Part shown: piece by piece, positions 62,544-64,000 of the stretch
How positions within the stretch are numbered: position 1 is the stretch's first letter
Layout of the letters: every line of letters begins with the position of its first letter
NCBI GenBank assembly: GCA_017848855.1
Contig: JAFIHF010000014.1
Location: 18,704 to 82,703 of the forward strand
Origin: Rhodanobacter denitrificans
GTDB lineage: Bacteria > Pseudomonadota > Gammaproteobacteria > Xanthomonadales > Rhodanobacteraceae
Direction of reading: 5' to 3'
Length of the DNA stretch: 64,000 bases
Position numbers and translations under genes: made by a program
Notes under the pieces: generated by a model
The model's database searches: none
Told to the model about the DNA's origin: nothing
The model's input: the letters and a program-made list of their open reading frames with translations, nothing else

Positions 62544-63296
62544 ATGCGCCTGCGTCACCTGTCGCTGTTCCTGCTGCCCTTGTTCGCCGCGTTGCCGCTG
62601 CGGGCGCAGGACCTCGCCGCCACCTGCCACGCCAGCAGCAGCTACGACGTGACGCTGCGGCCGGACAGCCTGCTGTTCGACCGCCCCGCGCCCGCGCCCA
62701 CGCGGGTGGAAATCGGCCACGGCCAGCTGCATGTCGACGGCGCGGCGGTGCGCCTGGACGCCGAGAGCCAGGACCGCCTGACGCTGTTCGAGCGCGACCT
62801 GCGCGCACTCGCGCCGCGCGTGCGCACGGTGGCGCAGCACGGCGTGGACATCGCGGCGCAGGGCCTGCGCGAAGAGGCCGCGGGCATGGGTCTGGCGGCC
62901 GACACGCGCAGCCAGGTGGACAGCCACCTCGCGAACGATGCCGCCAGCCTCAAGCGGCGCATCGCCGCCAGCCACAGCACTCACGACTGGCAGGGCAACG
63001 CGATGGACCAGTACGTCAACCAGCTCGAGAGCGACCTGCTGCCGCTGATCGCCGCCGACCTCGGCCAGCAGGCGCTCGACGCCGCCATGAACGGCGACCT
63101 GCAGGCCGCCGCCGACCTGCGCGATCGCGCGGCCAACCTCGCCACCCAGCTGGAGCCGCGCATGCGCCAGCGGATGCAGGCGCTGCGGCCGCAGATCGAG
63201 GCGCTGTGCCCGGCGATCCGCCAGCTGGCCATGCTGCAGCAGGGCGTGCGCGACGGCAAGGGCCGCCCGCTGGATCTGCTGCAGATCGGCCAGTAG
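62544..63296 (+). CDS. YggN/DUF2884-like periplasmic protein
   Basis: 250 residues. Signal peptide MRLRHLSLFLLPLFAALPL, cleavage near LRAQ. The mature part begins CHASSSYDVTLRPDSLLFDR, then RVEIGHGQLHVDGAAVRLDA and RLTLFERDLRALAPRVRTVA, the DUF2884 pattern; the rest is mainly helical with one late Cys (IEALCPAI). Periplasmic by signal peptide; function unknown. The start at ATG 62544 gives a proper signal peptide; a longer frame upstream does not. Confidence 0.82.
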   Translation: MRLRHLSLFLLPLFAALPLRAQDLAATCHASSSYDVTLRPDSLLFDRPAPAPTRVEIGHGQLHVDGAAVRLDAESQDRLTLFERDLRALAPRVRTVAQHGVDIAAQGLREEAAGMGLAADTRSQVDSHLANDAASLKRRIAASHSTHDWQGNAMDQYVNQLESDLLPLIAADLGQQALDAAMNGDLQAAADLRDRAANLATQLEPRMRQRMQALRPQIEALCPAIRQLAMLQQGVRDGKGRPLDLLQIGQ

Positions 63297-63348
63297 GCGC
63301 GAGGCTTTCGCAGCGGATTAATCTCCGGCTAAGTGGCCGTGGACGAGG

Positions 63349-63831
63349 ATGGAGCCATCCTCCTCACCCGCCCGATCGGGGGCGAACGTGGCTTCGAGCG
63401 TCATCCGCAGCATCTGCAACCCGCTGATCCGTCGTGGTATCGACCTGTGCCGCCTGTATCGTCACGCCGCCCTCGCGGTGGGCGAGCCGGGCCTGCGCGC
63501 GGTGCTGGACGAAGACGCCCAGGCGCTCGCCGCCCTGGTCGCCGACCTGCAGCACGAGGTGGAGCGTGCCGGCGGCGTGCCGCGCACGCACGGCAGCTGG
63601 CGGGCCGCCCTGCGCGGCCGGCTGGTGGAAGGCATGGCGCGCACGGCCGCCCGCCGCGACAGCGCGTGGATCCATGCCCTGGCGCAGGACGAGTCGAACC
63701 TGCTGCACGCGTTCGAGCGGGCGCTCGTCGGCCTGCCCGAGGAGTCGGCCACGGTGCTGCGCCGGCAGCTGCCGCGCCTGCGCGGCATCCATCTGGACAT
63801 GCACAGCCTGGCCGGCCCCGCCCATTCCTGA
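63349..63831 (+). CDS. DUF2383-like four-helix-bundle protein
   Basis: 160 residues, mostly helical with regular heptad-like spacing (AVLDEDAQALAALVADLQHEVE, DSAWIHALAQDESNLLHAFE split across helices). The pattern is that of DUF2383/PA2169-type four-helix bundles. The start is uncertain: ATG 63349 has a weak ribosome binding site, and a GTG at 63388 (147 residues) has GGGGGCG at a good distance. No function known. It ends just before a MITE-like repeat at the window edge. Confidence 0.65.
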   Translation: MEPSSSPARSGANVASSVIRSICNPLIRRGIDLCRLYRHAALAVGEPGLRAVLDEDAQALAALVADLQHEVERAGGVPRTHGSWRAALRGRLVEGMARTAARRDSAWIHALAQDESNLLHAFERALVGLPEESATVLRRQLPRLRGIHLDMHSLAGPAHS

Positions 63832-63861
63832 GAGCCTGTTCACGATCTCCGCATAGCCTGC

Positions 63862-63985
63862 GTTGCCTTGCCGTGGCCGTCAGGTGGTGGCGCGTGGCGC
63901 AGCGCCTGCCTGGCCGGCAGAGCCTGCCCCCGCGAAAGCGGGGGTCAAGCCGCGCGCTGCCGCATGGCGGCCACGGCAAGGCAAC
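63862..63985. repeat. MITE-like element, second copy, inverted
   Basis: Bounded by the same perfect 18-bp inverted ends (GTTGCCTTGCCGTGGCCG at 63862-63879; complement at 63968-63985) as the inner unit at 20800-20900, but in the opposite orientation. It is 23 bases longer because a GCCTGCCCCCGCGAAAGCGG hairpin is inserted inside. Flanking bases (AGAGCCTGTTCACGATCTCC) also match the flank of the first copy. Confidence 0.8.
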
Positions 63986-64000
63986 CCGAAGGGCCGGGTC

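Overview
The window is about 64 kb of GC-rich, densely coded DNA from a gammaproteobacterium of the order Xanthomonadales, most likely the Rhodanobacteraceae (Rhodanobacter/Dyella-like). The evidence is a homodimeric AceE, an rhlB/ftsEX/rpoH/priA core, Oar-like TonB receptors, a DUF3247 protein known from xanthomonads, and many REP-like palindromes. The genus is inference. No rRNA, tRNA, CRISPR array, transposase gene or phage gene was recognised.

Layout. 1-6.4 kb is housekeeping: the 3' part of rhlB, ftsE-ftsX, a double-receiver regulator overlapping ung, a PKHD-type dioxygenase, and rpoH behind a sigma70-like promoter and a perfect CIRCE operator. 6.5-10.5 kb is a compositionally distinct accessory module: an AT-rich gene of unknown function, a WYL regulator, and a divergent protein with two AAA+ domains, with palindromes between the divergent genes. 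10.5-22.5 kb returns to housekeeping: NDH-2-like oxidoreductase, priA, a DUF3667 protein, a MATE exporter, sppA, an ABC ATPase, a small lipoprotein, an SDR enzyme and a DUF4124 protein, with many palindromic repeats. 22.6-37.2 kb holds three TPR-sulfotransferases and two Oar-like TonB-dependent receptors, interrupted by a DegV protein and AMP nucleosidase. The first receptor has an array of alternating 8-mers at about 20-bp spacing upstream. 37.2-48.8 kb carries a glutaredoxin/rhodanese fusion, an SGNH esterase, a DUF559 gene framed by inverted repeats, an AlaA-type aminotransferase, rsgA, a QEGLA-motif protein, maeB and aceE. 48.8-64 kb has two MFS transporters, a Tat-type berberine-bridge flavoenzyme, a LytTR regulator, lipoproteins, a universal stress protein, a 1.3-kb repeat-rich noncoding stretch, a Bcp-like peroxiredoxin and small envelope proteins.

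How the genes relate. Most are independent core functions: division (FtsEX), replication restart (PriA), RNA and ribosome maturation (RhlB, RsgA), central metabolism (MaeB, AceE, AlaA, NDH-2) and stress (RpoH, Usp, peroxiredoxin). Two assemblages could be less described systems: the WYL/double-AAA+/unknown-gene module, which has the layout of a regulated defence or stress locus, and the TPR-sulfotransferase/Oar-receptor cluster. A third curiosity is the DUF559 cassette bounded by 41-bp inverted repeats. All coordinates, motifs and palindromes were read by eye; family names rest on motif recognition, not on a database search.
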